From the NCBI GenBank assembly GCA_022616415.1, contig JAKEEU010000250.1, forward strand, positions 1 to 64,000: a stretch of DNA of 64,000 nt, in the 5' to 3' direction. Positions 46,101 to 53,248 of this stretch are shown here, piece by piece. The translations under genes were made by a program, and so were the position numbers. How positions within the stretch are numbered: position 1 is the stretch's first letter; each line of letters opens with the position of its first letter. Under the pieces are notes generated by a model. The model was given only the letters and a program-made list of their open reading frames with translations, searched no databases and had not been told where the DNA came from. The DNA is from Candidatus Zhuqueibacterota bacterium (GTDB lineage Bacteria; Zhuqueibacterota; Zhuqueibacteria; Zhuqueibacterales; Zhuqueibacteraceae).

Positions 46101-47433
46101 CGCCGCGAAGCCGGCGGCGAACTTGACCGTCAAGCTAACGCAAAACGGCGCTTTGGTGCAAGAGACCAAAACCGATGCAGGTGGAAATTACGTGCTGGCT
46201 AACATCATACCCGGCACTGACTACCGGGTGCAGGTCGGCCGGGCCAGCGGTGGAATCGGCGCCGCGATTACGCCCACTGATGCGCTGATGGCATTGCGGG
46301 CTTCGTTGAGTGGTGCGCAGAAACTCGCGGCCGACGTCGATGGCAATCTCGCGGTCGAGGCGAAAGATGCCATGATGATTTTCGACTTTTTCCTCGGGTT
46401 GATTTCGCAATTCCCGGTCGAAGCGTGGCGGACGTTTCCGGCCAATTATAACATCGATGCCACATCTGACGCGTGGAAGATCGCGCCCGACGGCATTGAT
46501 TATCCAAGCTTGCGAACCGATATGTCGAACCAGAATTATCTCGCCGTGGTTCGCGGCGACGTGGATTTGGATTGGCCTCCTTCAGCCGCGGCCTCGAGCC
46601 AACCGCTGGCAAGATTGGCGGGTTCGTCTTCGGGCAATTCCGAAGCGCCTCTACAATTCACTGCAACAAACGCTGTGATCGTTGCCGGCGCGAAGACAAT
46701 GACTTGGCAAGTTCGTCTCGATGGCGCGGTGCTGCAGCAAGGCATTTATGCCTTCGGCGGTGAGCTCCGTTACGATGCCTCGGCGCTGGAAGTCACGCAA
46801 GTGCGTTGGGGAAAGCTGGTTCCGGCGGAGGGGTTCCGATTGAATTATCGGATTCTGCCGGCGGAGAAATCCGAGACTGAAACGATAACCGGCCGACTGC
46901 GCTTTGGCGGTTTTTCCACTGCTGCGGCCGCGATTCGCGAAGCCGGCGTTCTGATTGAGATTGACGCGCAACTCCGCGCCGATCTCGCGGCCGGCGCCTC
47001 GCTGCCCATTCGGCTTTCGGAGGTTTCGGCGGCAGTGGGCGCTTCGCCAGGCTTGAGCAAGAGCAACGGCGCCGGTGGCGGCTTCACCAGCGCGACGATC
47101 GCCGTCATCGACGGCGCGGTGCAGGTTGTGGCCATACCCACGGACTTCGCGTTGCAGAACAACTATCCCAATCCCTTCAATCCGACAACGCGGATTCAGT
47201 ACCAGTTGCCGGAGGCCGCGATCGTGAAGTTGGAGATTTTCAACGCGCTCGGCCAAAGGGTGCGGACGTTGGTGAATGGCGGGCAACAGCCGGCGGGGTA
47301 TTACAATCTTGAATGGAACGGCCGCAATGAAACCGGCCACCTCTTGCCGAGCGGCTTGTACTTCTATCATTTGAAAGCCAAAGCCGCCTCGCGCGAATTT
47401 ACGAAAACGCACAAGATGTTGATGGTCAAATAA
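37126..47433 (+). CDS. Giant secreted subtilase with cohesin, dockerin-like, propeller and sorting domains
   Basis: A 3435-residue exported S8 serine protease. Order: signal peptide; propeptide (about 38-110); catalytic domain with Asp169 (GVIDTGVDW), His224 (GHGSHVSG), Ser389 (SGTSMATPH); fibronectin-III (about 455-560); jelly roll (about 680-865); four DUF1573/Hydin-like repeats (for example ALSDNAFDFGTVLLGDTVAA) separated by TFDATGLQGGDYTADLV-type beta domains; two six-bladed LDL-receptor-like propellers (about 1510-1800 and 2495-2780; YWTD and ANLDGSG words); a GATase1-like fold (about 2077-2275); a cohesin-like domain (about 2842-2980); a carboxypeptidase-regulatory-like fold with a dockerin-type calcium loop (DVDGNLAVEAKD); a second cohesin-like fold (about 3172-3340); and the sorting domain (NNYPNPFNPTTRIQYQLP). 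It is probably exported by a type IX-like route and held on the surface. Confidence 0.92.
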   Translation: MKLLSHRKPFAIIFALTLLAGVGAQTQPRFVAGKNSGRAGTQYVDRQVIVKLADNVNASAIDAVRGSMNAKALKRFSSIGAELWQISDETVEAAIARYRRDPRIKYVEPNYRVALIQQRIERFPNDPRFAQMWGLHNTGQTGGTNDADIDAPEAWDIETGNDVIVGVIDTGVDWTHEDLAPNIWVNTGEIPNNRLDDDGNGYIDDVRGWDFVNNDNDPMDDEGHGSHVSGTIAAVGNNGIGTVGVSWSAKIMPLKFLDANGAGTTAGAIEAVEYATRMRARLTSNSWGSGDFSQALYDAIAAAGKAGILFVAAAGNGGSDGIGDDNDLLPHYPSNYDLDNIIAVAATDHNDLKAVFSNFGAATVDLGAPGVDILSTFPRNTYGAISGTSMATPHVSGAISLIWSRVPGLTHLRVKELILQNVDPLTSLQGRTVSGGRLNAFNALLSAEPDSIAPAAVTDLATADPKSNFITLIWTASGDDGDSGKAAAYDIRYSTSPINSANFAAATRVSGAPAPRPAGDSESFAVGGLNFNTTYYFALKVFDEQGNASEASNSPSGTTLGIPVIAVTPDSLADSLLTGAQSTHTLTISNTGEGTLDFNIVITGADSLAVSAQINSFALNRARLKPEAVEQQESHRTQYEAYKDGASAGLSSPAQPVANPNMLELYRRFLATVADSAVIFHDDMENGVNGWSHYSTHANRIDQWAQTKNRANSGTTSWQVTQHDVEGSDALQSPPIDLTGYEDATLAFMHWHNFDDCGDPTFDPDGGILEVSSDGGARWTQIFPVGGYPYILDNTCSNPLTGYQAYSHDGGNGNAFIPAIFDLTPYAGNAILLRWQAGWDCGNCALNEGWYVDDVTVYSSSFIGWLSANPDAGTVVAGNGMAITVSFDATGLNGGDYTANLVISSNDPQTAKVKIPARLHVTGAPDIALSDNAFDFGTVLLGDTVAAKLTIANPGTDLLTANIVSDNGDYTVTPDLVNLAPKKSEVVLVRFIPSAEGDIFGALTIATNDPDEPEVVVALRGRGVPPPEIAVAPDSLRDNLLTGQTSRHVLTISNTGLSDLNFALSIENVAVAFPPELAKKRSQNLVAQARKSQATADSQAAALRLTSRPEPPKQWNNLVKARPTNVTVTKPRKKNAAHALLPVVIEDPAGDGGAVDVITLRGLSIGDALQIEMEFATTIVPADFGGYFSVDIDQNPRTGFPPTFGLPGQDIGAEYEFSFFSLDLGVVDLFDLRTGVYVASYEVEIQPNTLRFSALLADLGKDDGNMDVTGVIGNAFGPTDWFPDQGHGTIRAGVTWISVAPDSGVVPPGSSVEIEVTFDATGLQGGDYTADLVVINNDPDEKRTIVPAHLQVTGAADIAAAQDTLDFGEVFLGVRKPLKLVVQNKGTLDLLILSAVTDPAVYTVSPAFAGVDPGEQEVFTVRFLPQAATDYPGTLTFTSNDPDEPAYVVTLLGQGVTPPDIEVSPLSFAFNLNAGDSAMAAMTIANTGGSTLDFTIRDEEAPRATPTGGQKLYWTEVFTSTADSVQRSNLDGSGVEKLFTTPNDPLGITIDVQGGRIYWAEFIDGSIRSSRLDGSDNKVLVSGLLGPVDIALDPAGGKMYWTDFNSGTITRANLDGSGVTIIVQSLGAASKNVLGPKDEAPATRTPIVRSDENALALLGPWGIALDLAHGKVYWAEQSGDRIARANLDGSNLETIIASGINGPRGIKLDVAAGKIYFVDSFNDAIKRANLDGGSVETILQFGSDRNTLDLELDLSAKQFYWSDNSAHLIQRANFDGSNVTSIISKPAAPAFEGFFGVGLLSGTNWLTERPRNGRIQADSTLGVDLEVNTKGLVDGDYSATVFIASNDPDEPEMPVPVTLHVTGVPVIAVSRDTLDYGAIFIGASGIDTLIVSNVGTALLSVTDISADLPEFKADATNFDLDPEERQVVVVTFKPEAVQEFSGQLTITSNDSKRPTVAVALLGKGVIPPDIAVAPDSLDESLFTGETSTQILTISNSGGSDLTFEISPAKAATAASVKAKNLETASIAASKNTFFKRQQDLSQLQQEISGQILAQTSSYGAAAQTLPKKLAGVTSAAADILLLTTTTVQGSVEQILKNMGRPYDFLQTEVFTGIDFSPYKTLIVALDGGLISEASVQALAIAASSGKKLIILGGTSVDSYYRGMQAYLLSHTGQQGWAISQTPHLRVSDPMHPLSADLPLIYNYNDFFSAYYMLRVNDPSAKAAAINGDGHPILLDKEIDDGILIYFTSSPNDRLWGNAPDFAILETVIGNALDFSGPITWLAVNPDFGIVPANDSINVVVAFDATGLKGGDYFANLVISSNDPDEDTLKVPAHLRVTGAPVIAVSDTILPFGEVFVGVTVIDTLIVSSRGTDSLNVSSIAVDNTDYSVRPTSFTLAPGENRAVEVSFTPPATGQNNGTLTILSNDKVTPQLQVTLAGEGVEPPVISVTPAAFEFRVDAGDSATALMTIANTGGSPLNFKIRDEEAPHTTAASDQKLYWTESLSAPDTLHSSNLDGSNVERLFTNNGAMRGVAVDEASGRLYWADRGDTTIRSSRLDGSDVKVLLSGVDALDLAIDHAGGKIYWTNFSIGAINQANLDGSGVKIIIQRAPGVSGTRSEPDEEIAQAPAVRPDENAAVLGGPWGIALDLTHGKVYWTEQNGNRIGRANLDGSGVETVVDSVLFGPRGIKLDVAGGKIYFIDSFNRAIKRANLDGSRLETIIPFAGSNPLDLELDVEAQQFYWTDNVLNQIQRANFDGSNVQVIVNSNRANGPFGIALSLGTGWLTEGPSSGTIAAGSSQDIEVKVDTGALPIGNYSANIFVESNDPKSQAVTVPVKLQVIAGDLLIAIADTLHGVPNETVEVPVFLTLNVDSLAVAALGATIKATNKILTFVDFTPGPIIPDASLRVISPTPDSVRLAFLASSGQNITQSGLLATLRFQIANNAPVGQTALLNFSLLTAADSSVKPLSFSADNGRLKVNKAPVLSGRVQYAGTGAAKPAANLTVKLTQNGALVQETKTDAGGNYVLANIIPGTDYRVQVGRASGGIGAAITPTDALMALRASLSGAQKLAADVDGNLAVEAKDAMMIFDFFLGLISQFPVEAWRTFPANYNIDATSDAWKIAPDGIDYPSLRTDMSNQNYLAVVRGDVDLDWPPSAAASSQPLARLAGSSSGNSEAPLQFTATNAVIVAGAKTMTWQVRLDGAVLQQGIYAFGGELRYDASALEVTQVRWGKLVPAEGFRLNYRILPAEKSETETITGRLRFGGFSTAAAAIREAGVLIEIDAQLRADLAAGASLPIRLSEVSAAVGASPGLSKSNGAGGGFTSATIAVIDGAVQVVAIPTDFALQNNYPNPFNPTTRIQYQLPEAAIVKLEIFNALGQRVRTLVNGGQQPAGYYNLEWNGRNETGHLLPSGLYFYHLKAKAASREFTKTHKMLMVK

Positions 47434-47513
47434 GGGTCAAACATAAAACGTGAGGCGTAATGCGTAACTTCCGCTTTACGTCTTAGGTTTAAATTAAAGA
47501 GAGGGAGAAAACA

Positions 47514-50500
47514 GTGACGGCAAAATGGGCAACGTTGCTCGCGCTTCTGGCGCTCCCGGTGTTGGCTTTGGCGCAGCCCAACTCACATGAAGTGGGCAGA
47601 AATATTCCGGACCGCGGCGAAGGCGGCGTGAAGGCGCCGGAATTTTGGCGCGCGCCGGAAAGCCGCGCTGCCAACCCGCCCGTCTTCATAGGCAGAATGT
47701 GGAACGCTTACTCGCCACAATCGGCCTATACCAATTTGATTTATTATGACCCGTTCGTTGACGTGGCGGCAATCGTGCATCGCACTGATCGCACCGGCGC
47801 TGGCAGCGGGTACATCGTATATCAGACCACCACAGACGGCGGCGTAAGCTGGAGCCCGCAGATCGGGCCGATCAATGCCCCCGGGTTTTTTAACGGCCGC
47901 CACCCCAACCTTCTCATCGCCAACCCGGCGCGATCAAATGACCGCGCCCAAACCGCGGCGGTGATGACGTATAACGATCTCACCGTGTTCGGTGGGTCGT
48001 TTGGCGACGTGTGGTACGTCACCGACAAGTACGCAGGCTCACCCACGTTCTTCGGCAACGACAGCAGCATGGTCTTTTCGTACGCCGGCGCCGTGGATTT
48101 GAATAACGGCGATTGCTATTTTGCAACCATCTCCATCAACGTCGCCTCCTTCGCCGTGAGCAAGGTGTCAAATTCCGGAACGGCGTTATCTCCCAAAGTT
48201 ATTCTGGCGCCACCCTCGGAGGTTATCGTCGAAAGCGGCGCGGCGATCGACGTTGGGAAGGATGGAACAGTGCACTGGGTTGGCCGGGCTCGATGGAGGA
48301 AAAGCGCGGGCGCGCCCGACGAGAATACGTTCTATTGGAGGTATCAACGCTCGACCGATGGCGGCGAGACCTGGTCCGCGCCTGAATATGTCGGGCCGCA
48401 AGTGGCCGGCTTGCATAACACTAACTACGAATTCGACGTGATCGTCGACGCGAACGATCGAGTTCATATCGCCGCGCTGCTCGTCGATAGTCTGGCGGCC
48501 ACCGGCAGCGGCGTCGCACTTTACGATTTGGTTCGCTCTCCTACAGGCGTTTGGCACGGCGACAAGGTCACAGACATCCGTGTTCCGCAGTTCATCCCGC
48601 CCGAGTATGCCGCAGGTGGCATCGGCGATCTGAACGCCCCCGAATTCGCTAAAAGCAAAGATGGTGAAAACCTGGCGCTGAAGTGGATCGATATCATCCC
48701 CAATCCTGTGACTCACGATGACTCAACGAACCAAGAAGTGTTTATCGCGAGCCGGGTCTTTGGGAGTTCGTGGACAACGCCGCGGAACGTGAGCAATGCT
48801 CCCCAAGTGCGCGAAACATTTACAAATTTAGCGCCCATCATGCGTGATGACGGCCAGCTCTTCATCTTTTATATCTCGCCTTCCGTGCCTGGGACGGACG
48901 ATCTCTCCGAGCACGATATCTGGTTCTTGCCGGACGCCAAAGTTCCTATTGCAAAAGTCAATCTCTCGATCCCGGACACCCTGCAAGTATCGCCGGGCCA
49001 GATCATCGATGTTCCCATCTCTTTGGCGCTCGGTGGCAACAGCATCGCCGCTCTTGGCGCCAATATCAAAGCGACGAATAAAATTCTCTCGTTTGCGGGA
49101 TTTATCCCGGGGTCGATTATTCCCGGCGAGCGCTTCAACGTCAACGCGCCATTTCCGGATAGCGTTATCCTGGCTTTCACTGATTTTGGCGGCGGGCCTA
49201 TTCAGCAAGACGGCGTGCTGGTGACGCTGCAATTTCAAATCAGCCCGCAAGCCGAGGCCGGCGCCATCGCCAAACTTGACTTCAGCGGAGTGTTTGCCTC
49301 TGATCCTCAATTCATGAACTTGCCGGTCCGAACCCAAGCCGGTCTGGTCACGGTTGTGCTGCAGCCGGTAACGGTCTCCATTGCCGACACGCTTACGGGA
49401 GCGCCGAGTGACACCATCACGGTGCCGGTGAGGCTGGCTGGTGCGGAGCATCCGATCGAGGCTTTTGGTGCAGCCATCAAAGCCAACAATGGCCTGCTCT
49501 CCTTTGTCGATTTTGTTCAAGGTCCGATCATCCCCGGCGCAACGTTGAATGTCAACGCACCGGCCCAGGACAGCGTTCGTCTCGCCTACATTAATTTTGG
49601 CGGCGGCCCGATTGTAAACGACGGCGTGTTCGTTGCGCTTAAATTCAGAATCAAAACCGGCGCACCGGCCGGCGCCGTTTCCGTGCTTGCCTTCAGCGAT
49701 TTATCCGCCTCCGATTCCAATTTGAGAGCCTTGCCGGTGCGAGGCTTGCCAGGCAAAGTCACCGTCGTCATCCTACCCGCTGCAATTCACGGCATGAAGT
49801 GGCACGACCTGAATAGCGATGGCAAGAAAGATCCCAACGAGCCGGGCCTCGAAGGCTGGCAGATCAATCTCACCGGAGATTCTACAGCCAGCACGACTAC
49901 AGATTCATTGGGAAATTACCAGTTCACGCAACTCGCGCCGGGGGATTATGTCGTTGCCGAAGTTTTGCAAACCGGATGGACGCAGTCATTCCCACCGGAG
50001 CCGGAAACGCATAAGATTGTTCTGTTGCCGGGACAAAGTATTGGTAATCTCGATTTCGGCAATTGGAAAACCGGCGAGATTCGCGGCACGATCTGGCGTG
50101 ACCTCGATGCCGACGAAATCAGGGAAGAGAATGAGCCGATCATCAAAGGATGGCGTGTCAACCTTGCGGGCGCGGCCAGCCTGAGCACGACGACCGATAC
50201 GCTCGGCAACTACGCGTTCGCTTCGCTTGTGCCAGGAACATACACGATTACCGTAGAGTCGCGCGACAAATGGCGCGTCACCTTTCCACGTGACTCCGTT
50301 CATACGGTGGAGCTCATATCGGCGCAAGTAGCTGGCAACATCGATTTTGCTCTTGAACCTCCGGTCGCGGTGGAGGAGAGAAACGGCCCGCGGTTGCCCG
50401 CAACCTTCGAGCTTTTGCAAAACTATCCCAATCCGTTTAATCCAACAACCACCATCAAGTACGGCGTCCCGCGCCAGAGCCGCGTGAAGGTCGAGCTATT

Positions 50501-50663
50501 CAACACGCTGGGAATAAGTGTCGCCGTCCTCGTCAACGAAAATCACCAGCCCGGCTATTACACCGTCAAGCTCGAGCGAACCGGCCTGCCCAGCGGAATG
50601 TATTTTTACAAGCTTACGGCTCCTGGCTGGGTTGAGACGAAAAAAATGTTGCTGATGAAATAA
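47514..50663 (+). CDS. Secreted sialidase-fold protein with two cohesin-like domains and sorting domain
   Basis: The 1049-residue product starts at GTG (GAGGGAG upstream) with a signal peptide (LLALLALPVLALAQ). Residues about 60-470 have BNR/sialidase-like blades (TTTDGGVSWSPQIG, STDGGETWSAPEYV) without an obvious catalytic set. Two cohesin-like domains follow (about 483-616 and 620-754; IPDTLQVSPGQIIDVPISL and IADTLTGAPSDTITVPVRL), then two SdrD-B-like domains with calcium-type DLNSDGKKDPNEPG and DLDADEIREENEP loops, then the NYPNPFNPTTTIKYGVP sorting domain. It lies 80 bp after the giant subtilase, whose own cohesin is its closest relative here, so the two probably work together on the cell surface. 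Confidence 0.9.
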   Translation: MTAKWATLLALLALPVLALAQPNSHEVGRNIPDRGEGGVKAPEFWRAPESRAANPPVFIGRMWNAYSPQSAYTNLIYYDPFVDVAAIVHRTDRTGAGSGYIVYQTTTDGGVSWSPQIGPINAPGFFNGRHPNLLIANPARSNDRAQTAAVMTYNDLTVFGGSFGDVWYVTDKYAGSPTFFGNDSSMVFSYAGAVDLNNGDCYFATISINVASFAVSKVSNSGTALSPKVILAPPSEVIVESGAAIDVGKDGTVHWVGRARWRKSAGAPDENTFYWRYQRSTDGGETWSAPEYVGPQVAGLHNTNYEFDVIVDANDRVHIAALLVDSLAATGSGVALYDLVRSPTGVWHGDKVTDIRVPQFIPPEYAAGGIGDLNAPEFAKSKDGENLALKWIDIIPNPVTHDDSTNQEVFIASRVFGSSWTTPRNVSNAPQVRETFTNLAPIMRDDGQLFIFYISPSVPGTDDLSEHDIWFLPDAKVPIAKVNLSIPDTLQVSPGQIIDVPISLALGGNSIAALGANIKATNKILSFAGFIPGSIIPGERFNVNAPFPDSVILAFTDFGGGPIQQDGVLVTLQFQISPQAEAGAIAKLDFSGVFASDPQFMNLPVRTQAGLVTVVLQPVTVSIADTLTGAPSDTITVPVRLAGAEHPIEAFGAAIKANNGLLSFVDFVQGPIIPGATLNVNAPAQDSVRLAYINFGGGPIVNDGVFVALKFRIKTGAPAGAVSVLAFSDLSASDSNLRALPVRGLPGKVTVVILPAAIHGMKWHDLNSDGKKDPNEPGLEGWQINLTGDSTASTTTDSLGNYQFTQLAPGDYVVAEVLQTGWTQSFPPEPETHKIVLLPGQSIGNLDFGNWKTGEIRGTIWRDLDADEIREENEPIIKGWRVNLAGAASLSTTTDTLGNYAFASLVPGTYTITVESRDKWRVTFPRDSVHTVELISAQVAGNIDFALEPPVAVEERNGPRLPATFELLQNYPNPFNPTTTIKYGVPRQSRVKVELFNTLGISVAVLVNENHQPGYYTVKLERTGLPSGMYFYKLTAPGWVETKKMLLMK

Positions 50664-50822
50664 TTCTAAAGCGTAAAACGTAAGGTGTAAAATTTAGCAT
50701 TGAAATGTCTTGCTTTCTTGTGATGTTCCCTATGAACGCAGCCATCAACGGGAGCTAAAAAGTTCAAAAATTTTTTGAGCTTTGCAGCGCAATGGCTCAA
50801 CGCGGAACCAAAAAGTTTGTTA

Positions 50823-50898
50823 AACCGCGAATGGACGTGAATAAACGCGAATCAAAAAATTCGCGTCTCTTCGCGCTCATTAGCGGTTGTTTTTTTTT
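50823..50898 (+). terminator. Intrinsic terminator made from a CGCGAAT word palindrome
   Basis: AACCGC (50823) pairs with GCGGTT (50883) and TAAACGCGAAT with ATTCGCGT inside; ten bases, nine of them T, follow. It ends the transcript of the two giant secreted proteins. The remainder of 50664-51228 holds the promoter and hairpin listed separately, and no gene. Confidence 0.85.
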
Positions 50899-50958
50899 GC
50901 CGAAAAAGCGAAATTTTTGCTCTTATTCTCCCGCGATTTGCTCCTCGCCACTTGCCCC

Positions 50959-50987
50959 TTGACACCCACCCAATTTCTGCCTATATT
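50959..50987 (+). promoter_or_regulatory. Strong sigma70-type promoter of the riboflavin genes
   Basis: TTGACA and TATATT are separated by exactly 17 bp, the best such match in the window. Transcription would start near 50994, leaving a leader of about 235 nt before ribD. The leader lacks the conserved FMN riboswitch blocks. Confidence 0.8.
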
Positions 50988-51084
50988 AACTTCGCAACAG
51001 TTTTGCAAAATTTGCCGCTATTCATGCAGTGTTTTATTAAAGAAAATAAACTTGCAAAATAGCATGGGTTTTGCGGCCTGAACC

Positions 51085-51140
51085 GGAGTGCAATGCTTTA
51101 GCATTGCAAAACTGAAGTTTTGCACTCCGAGTTCACTCGG
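51085..51140. repeat. Compound hairpin in the ribD leader
   Basis: GGAGTGCA...TGCACTCC encloses TGCAATGC-ttta-GCATTGCA and AAAACT-ga-AGTTTT; the separate palindrome CCGAGT-tc-ACTCGG follows at once. It may be a regulatory or transcript-stabilising structure. The same loop style (TTTA, TTCA) recurs between ribD and ribE. Confidence 0.55.
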
Positions 51141-51228
51141 CTAAATTTATACGCAAAATAATTGTGGCAAGATGATTGTTTTATTATTTTGCCAATTATT
51201 TTGTCATTTCATGAATGGCCGGATGGTT

Positions 51229-52368
51229 ATGAAGATTTGGGAAAAGGACATCACCCCATCGCGCTTCACCCCCGAAGATCGCGCCTTTTTGCAAAAAGCT
51301 CTTGAGCTTGCCGTCGCCGGGCTCGGGTACGTCAGCCCTAATCCGATGGTCGGCGCCGTCGTCGTCAAGGACGGTGAGATTGTCGGCACCGGCTATCACC
51401 GCCAATTCGGCGGCGATCACGCGGAAGTCGAAGCGTTGCGCGAGGCCGGACATCTCTCTCGCGGCGCGACGTTGTATTGCACCCTCGAGCCGTGCAGCCA
51501 TTTCGGCAAAACCCCGCCGTGCGTCAATCGCGTCATCGAATCCGGCGTTGTACGGGTCGTCATCGGCACGATGGATCCCAATCCGCTCGTCAATGGCCGC
51601 GGCGCCAACATGCTGCGCGAGCACGGCATTGCAGTCGAGAGCGGCTTATTGGAAGAAGCCTGTTACGAGCTGAACGAGAGCTATTTCAAATTCATCACCA
51701 CGCGCCTGCCGTTCGTCACGTTGAAAGTGGCGCAAAGCCTCGACGGCAAGATCGCCGATGCCGCTGGCCACTCGCGCTGGATCAGCAACGAGCAAGCGCG
51801 AAGATTGGTGCATCGCTGGCGCTGGCAAAACGACGCCATCATGGTGGGAATCGGCACGGTGCTCGCCGACGATCCGCAGCTCACCGTCCGCGAAGAGCCG
51901 GGCCAGCAGCCGCGCCGGATCATCGTCGATACCAACTTGCGCCTGCCGCTATCCGCCAAACTCTTAAATGATGAGCACGTCGCCAAAATCATTGTGGCGA
52001 TTGGCGAGAATTGCCGCGAGCGTGACAAAATTGCCGAGATTGAAAACCGCGGCGCTCGCGTCTGGTCAATTCACACGTCTGCTGCGGGAAGCCTCGATAT
52101 GCGCCATCTCATGGAACGTATCGGGCAAGAAGGCATTGCGTCGTTATTTGTCGAAGGCGGCCGGAGAATTTTTAGCTCGCTGCTCGAAGGGCGGTTCGCG
52201 GATCGCCTCAAATGTTTCATCGCGCCCAAATTGCTTGGCGACGGCATTCCGGCGTTTCAAGGCTTGCCGATTCACAGCATGAGCCAGGCGATCTTGCTTG
52301 AAAAGACGCGCTGGGAAACCATTGGTGATAATGTGTTAGTTTCAGGTATTATTCGTTATTCGCAATGA
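51229..52368 (+). CDS. ribD: Riboflavin biosynthesis deaminase/reductase
   Basis: Carries out the second and third steps of riboflavin synthesis. The start at 51229 (MKIWEKDITPSRF) is chosen because upstream residues (MIVLLFCQLFCHF) are not family-like; the exact Met is uncertain. About 379 residues. The N-terminal deaminase has the zinc site HAEVEA and CTLEPCSHFGKTPPC. The C-terminal reductase begins LPFVTLKVAQSLDGKIAD and includes GIGTVLADDPQLTVR and LFVEGGRRIFSSLLE. It is first of three riboflavin genes on this strand. Confidence 0.95.
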   Translation: MKIWEKDITPSRFTPEDRAFLQKALELAVAGLGYVSPNPMVGAVVVKDGEIVGTGYHRQFGGDHAEVEALREAGHLSRGATLYCTLEPCSHFGKTPPCVNRVIESGVVRVVIGTMDPNPLVNGRGANMLREHGIAVESGLLEEACYELNESYFKFITTRLPFVTLKVAQSLDGKIADAAGHSRWISNEQARRLVHRWRWQNDAIMVGIGTVLADDPQLTVREEPGQQPRRIIVDTNLRLPLSAKLLNDEHVAKIIVAIGENCRERDKIAEIENRGARVWSIHTSAAGSLDMRHLMERIGQEGIASLFVEGGRRIFSSLLEGRFADRLKCFIAPKLLGDGIPAFQGLPIHSMSQAILLEKTRWETIGDNVLVSGIIRYSQ

Positions 52369-52371
52369 AAG

Positions 52372-52423
52372 ATGCCACTTTAGTGGCATTCCACTTTTCA
52401 GCCCCACGCCTTCAGGCTGGGGC
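52372..52423. repeat. Two small palindromes between ribD and ribE
   Basis: ATGCCACT-tt-AGTGGCAT at 52372 and GCCCCA-cgccttcaggc-TGGGGC at 52401. Both are perfect in the stem. They may tune expression between the two genes. Confidence 0.55.
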
Positions 52424-52440
52424 GATGTGATTAAACAAAT

Positions 52441-53094
52441 ATGTTTACCGGACTCGTTGAAGAAATTGGCCGCCTCGTCGCGGTTGAGTCGATGGGCGCC
52501 TCACGCCGCTTCACCATTCGCGCTGAAAAGATTTTGGCCGATGCCAAAATCGACGATAGCATTTGCATCAACGGTGTTTGTTTGACGATAGTCGCCATCT
52601 CTGGAAGCATGTTTCAAGTGCAAGCCGTGGATGAGACGCTGCGCAAAACCACCTTGGGAAATTTGCGCCAGGGCAGCCGCGTCAACTTGGAGCGCGCCCT
52701 GCGGCCGGCGGATCGCCTCGGCGGACATTTCGTGCAAGGCCACGTCGATGGCACAGCGAAGATAGTCGATTTAATTCCGCAAGCCGCCGGAAAGCTAATG
52801 GTCGTTGAGCTTGATGACAAGCTGTTGCGATACATTATTCCCCACGGCTCGATTGCTTTGGACGGCGTCAGCTTGACCGTCGCGCGTTTGGAAAATTCGC
52901 GCCTCACCATCGCGCTCATTCCGCACACGCTGGCGCAAACCACGCTCGGCGAGCGCCAAGCGGGAGATTGGCTCAATGTCGAAACCGATCTGCTGGGAAA
53001 ATATGTCGAACGTTTGTTGGCAACGCGAGTAGGAAGCGGTGTGACAGAGGCGCAGCTCATGACATGGGGTTATGGTGATTATAACAAATCTTAG
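52441..53094 (+). CDS. ribE: Riboflavin synthase, alpha subunit
   Basis: Catalyses the last step, joining two lumazine molecules into riboflavin plus a pyrimidine. The 217-residue product has the two-fold lumazine-binding repeat: MFTGLVEEIGRL with GVCLTIVAISGS and GHFVQGHVDGTAKIVDL in the first half; GSIALDGVSLTVARL, IALIPHTLAQTTLG and NVETDLLGKYVERLL in the second. Length is usual. No ribosome site is clear. It is often named ribC in other species; ribE is used here following common annotation of the alpha subunit. Confidence 0.95.
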   Translation: MFTGLVEEIGRLVAVESMGASRRFTIRAEKILADAKIDDSICINGVCLTIVAISGSMFQVQAVDETLRKTTLGNLRQGSRVNLERALRPADRLGGHFVQGHVDGTAKIVDLIPQAAGKLMVVELDDKLLRYIIPHGSIALDGVSLTVARLENSRLTIALIPHTLAQTTLGERQAGDWLNVETDLLGKYVERLLATRVGSGVTEAQLMTWGYGDYNKS

Positions 53095-53097
53095 CTG

Positions 53098-53216
53098 GAA
53101 GCGTAAAACGTAAGACGTAATGCGTAAGATATAAAGCGTAAAATTTGCGGATTACATTACAATTACAACGTTTTACGAATTACGTGTTACGCTTCACGTT
53201 TTACGCTTTACGTTTC
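53098..53216. repeat. Short-word palindrome (CGTAAAA words)
   Basis: The left arm is a run of GCGTAAAACGTAAGACGTAA-type words; the right arm is the complementary run (TTTTACGCTTTACG). It fills the gap between ribE and ribBA. Single-arm pieces with the same word occur at 47449-47485, 50666-50690 and, more decayed, 2702-2735. Confidence 0.75.
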
Positions 53217-53248
53217 ATGACGACAATAACATTTCGGACTCTCAACAC

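Noticed and set aside
50994..51228. FMN riboswitch before ribD
   Set aside because: The conserved GGGGCAGGGTG and the other RFN blocks are missing; only unrelated hairpins are seen.
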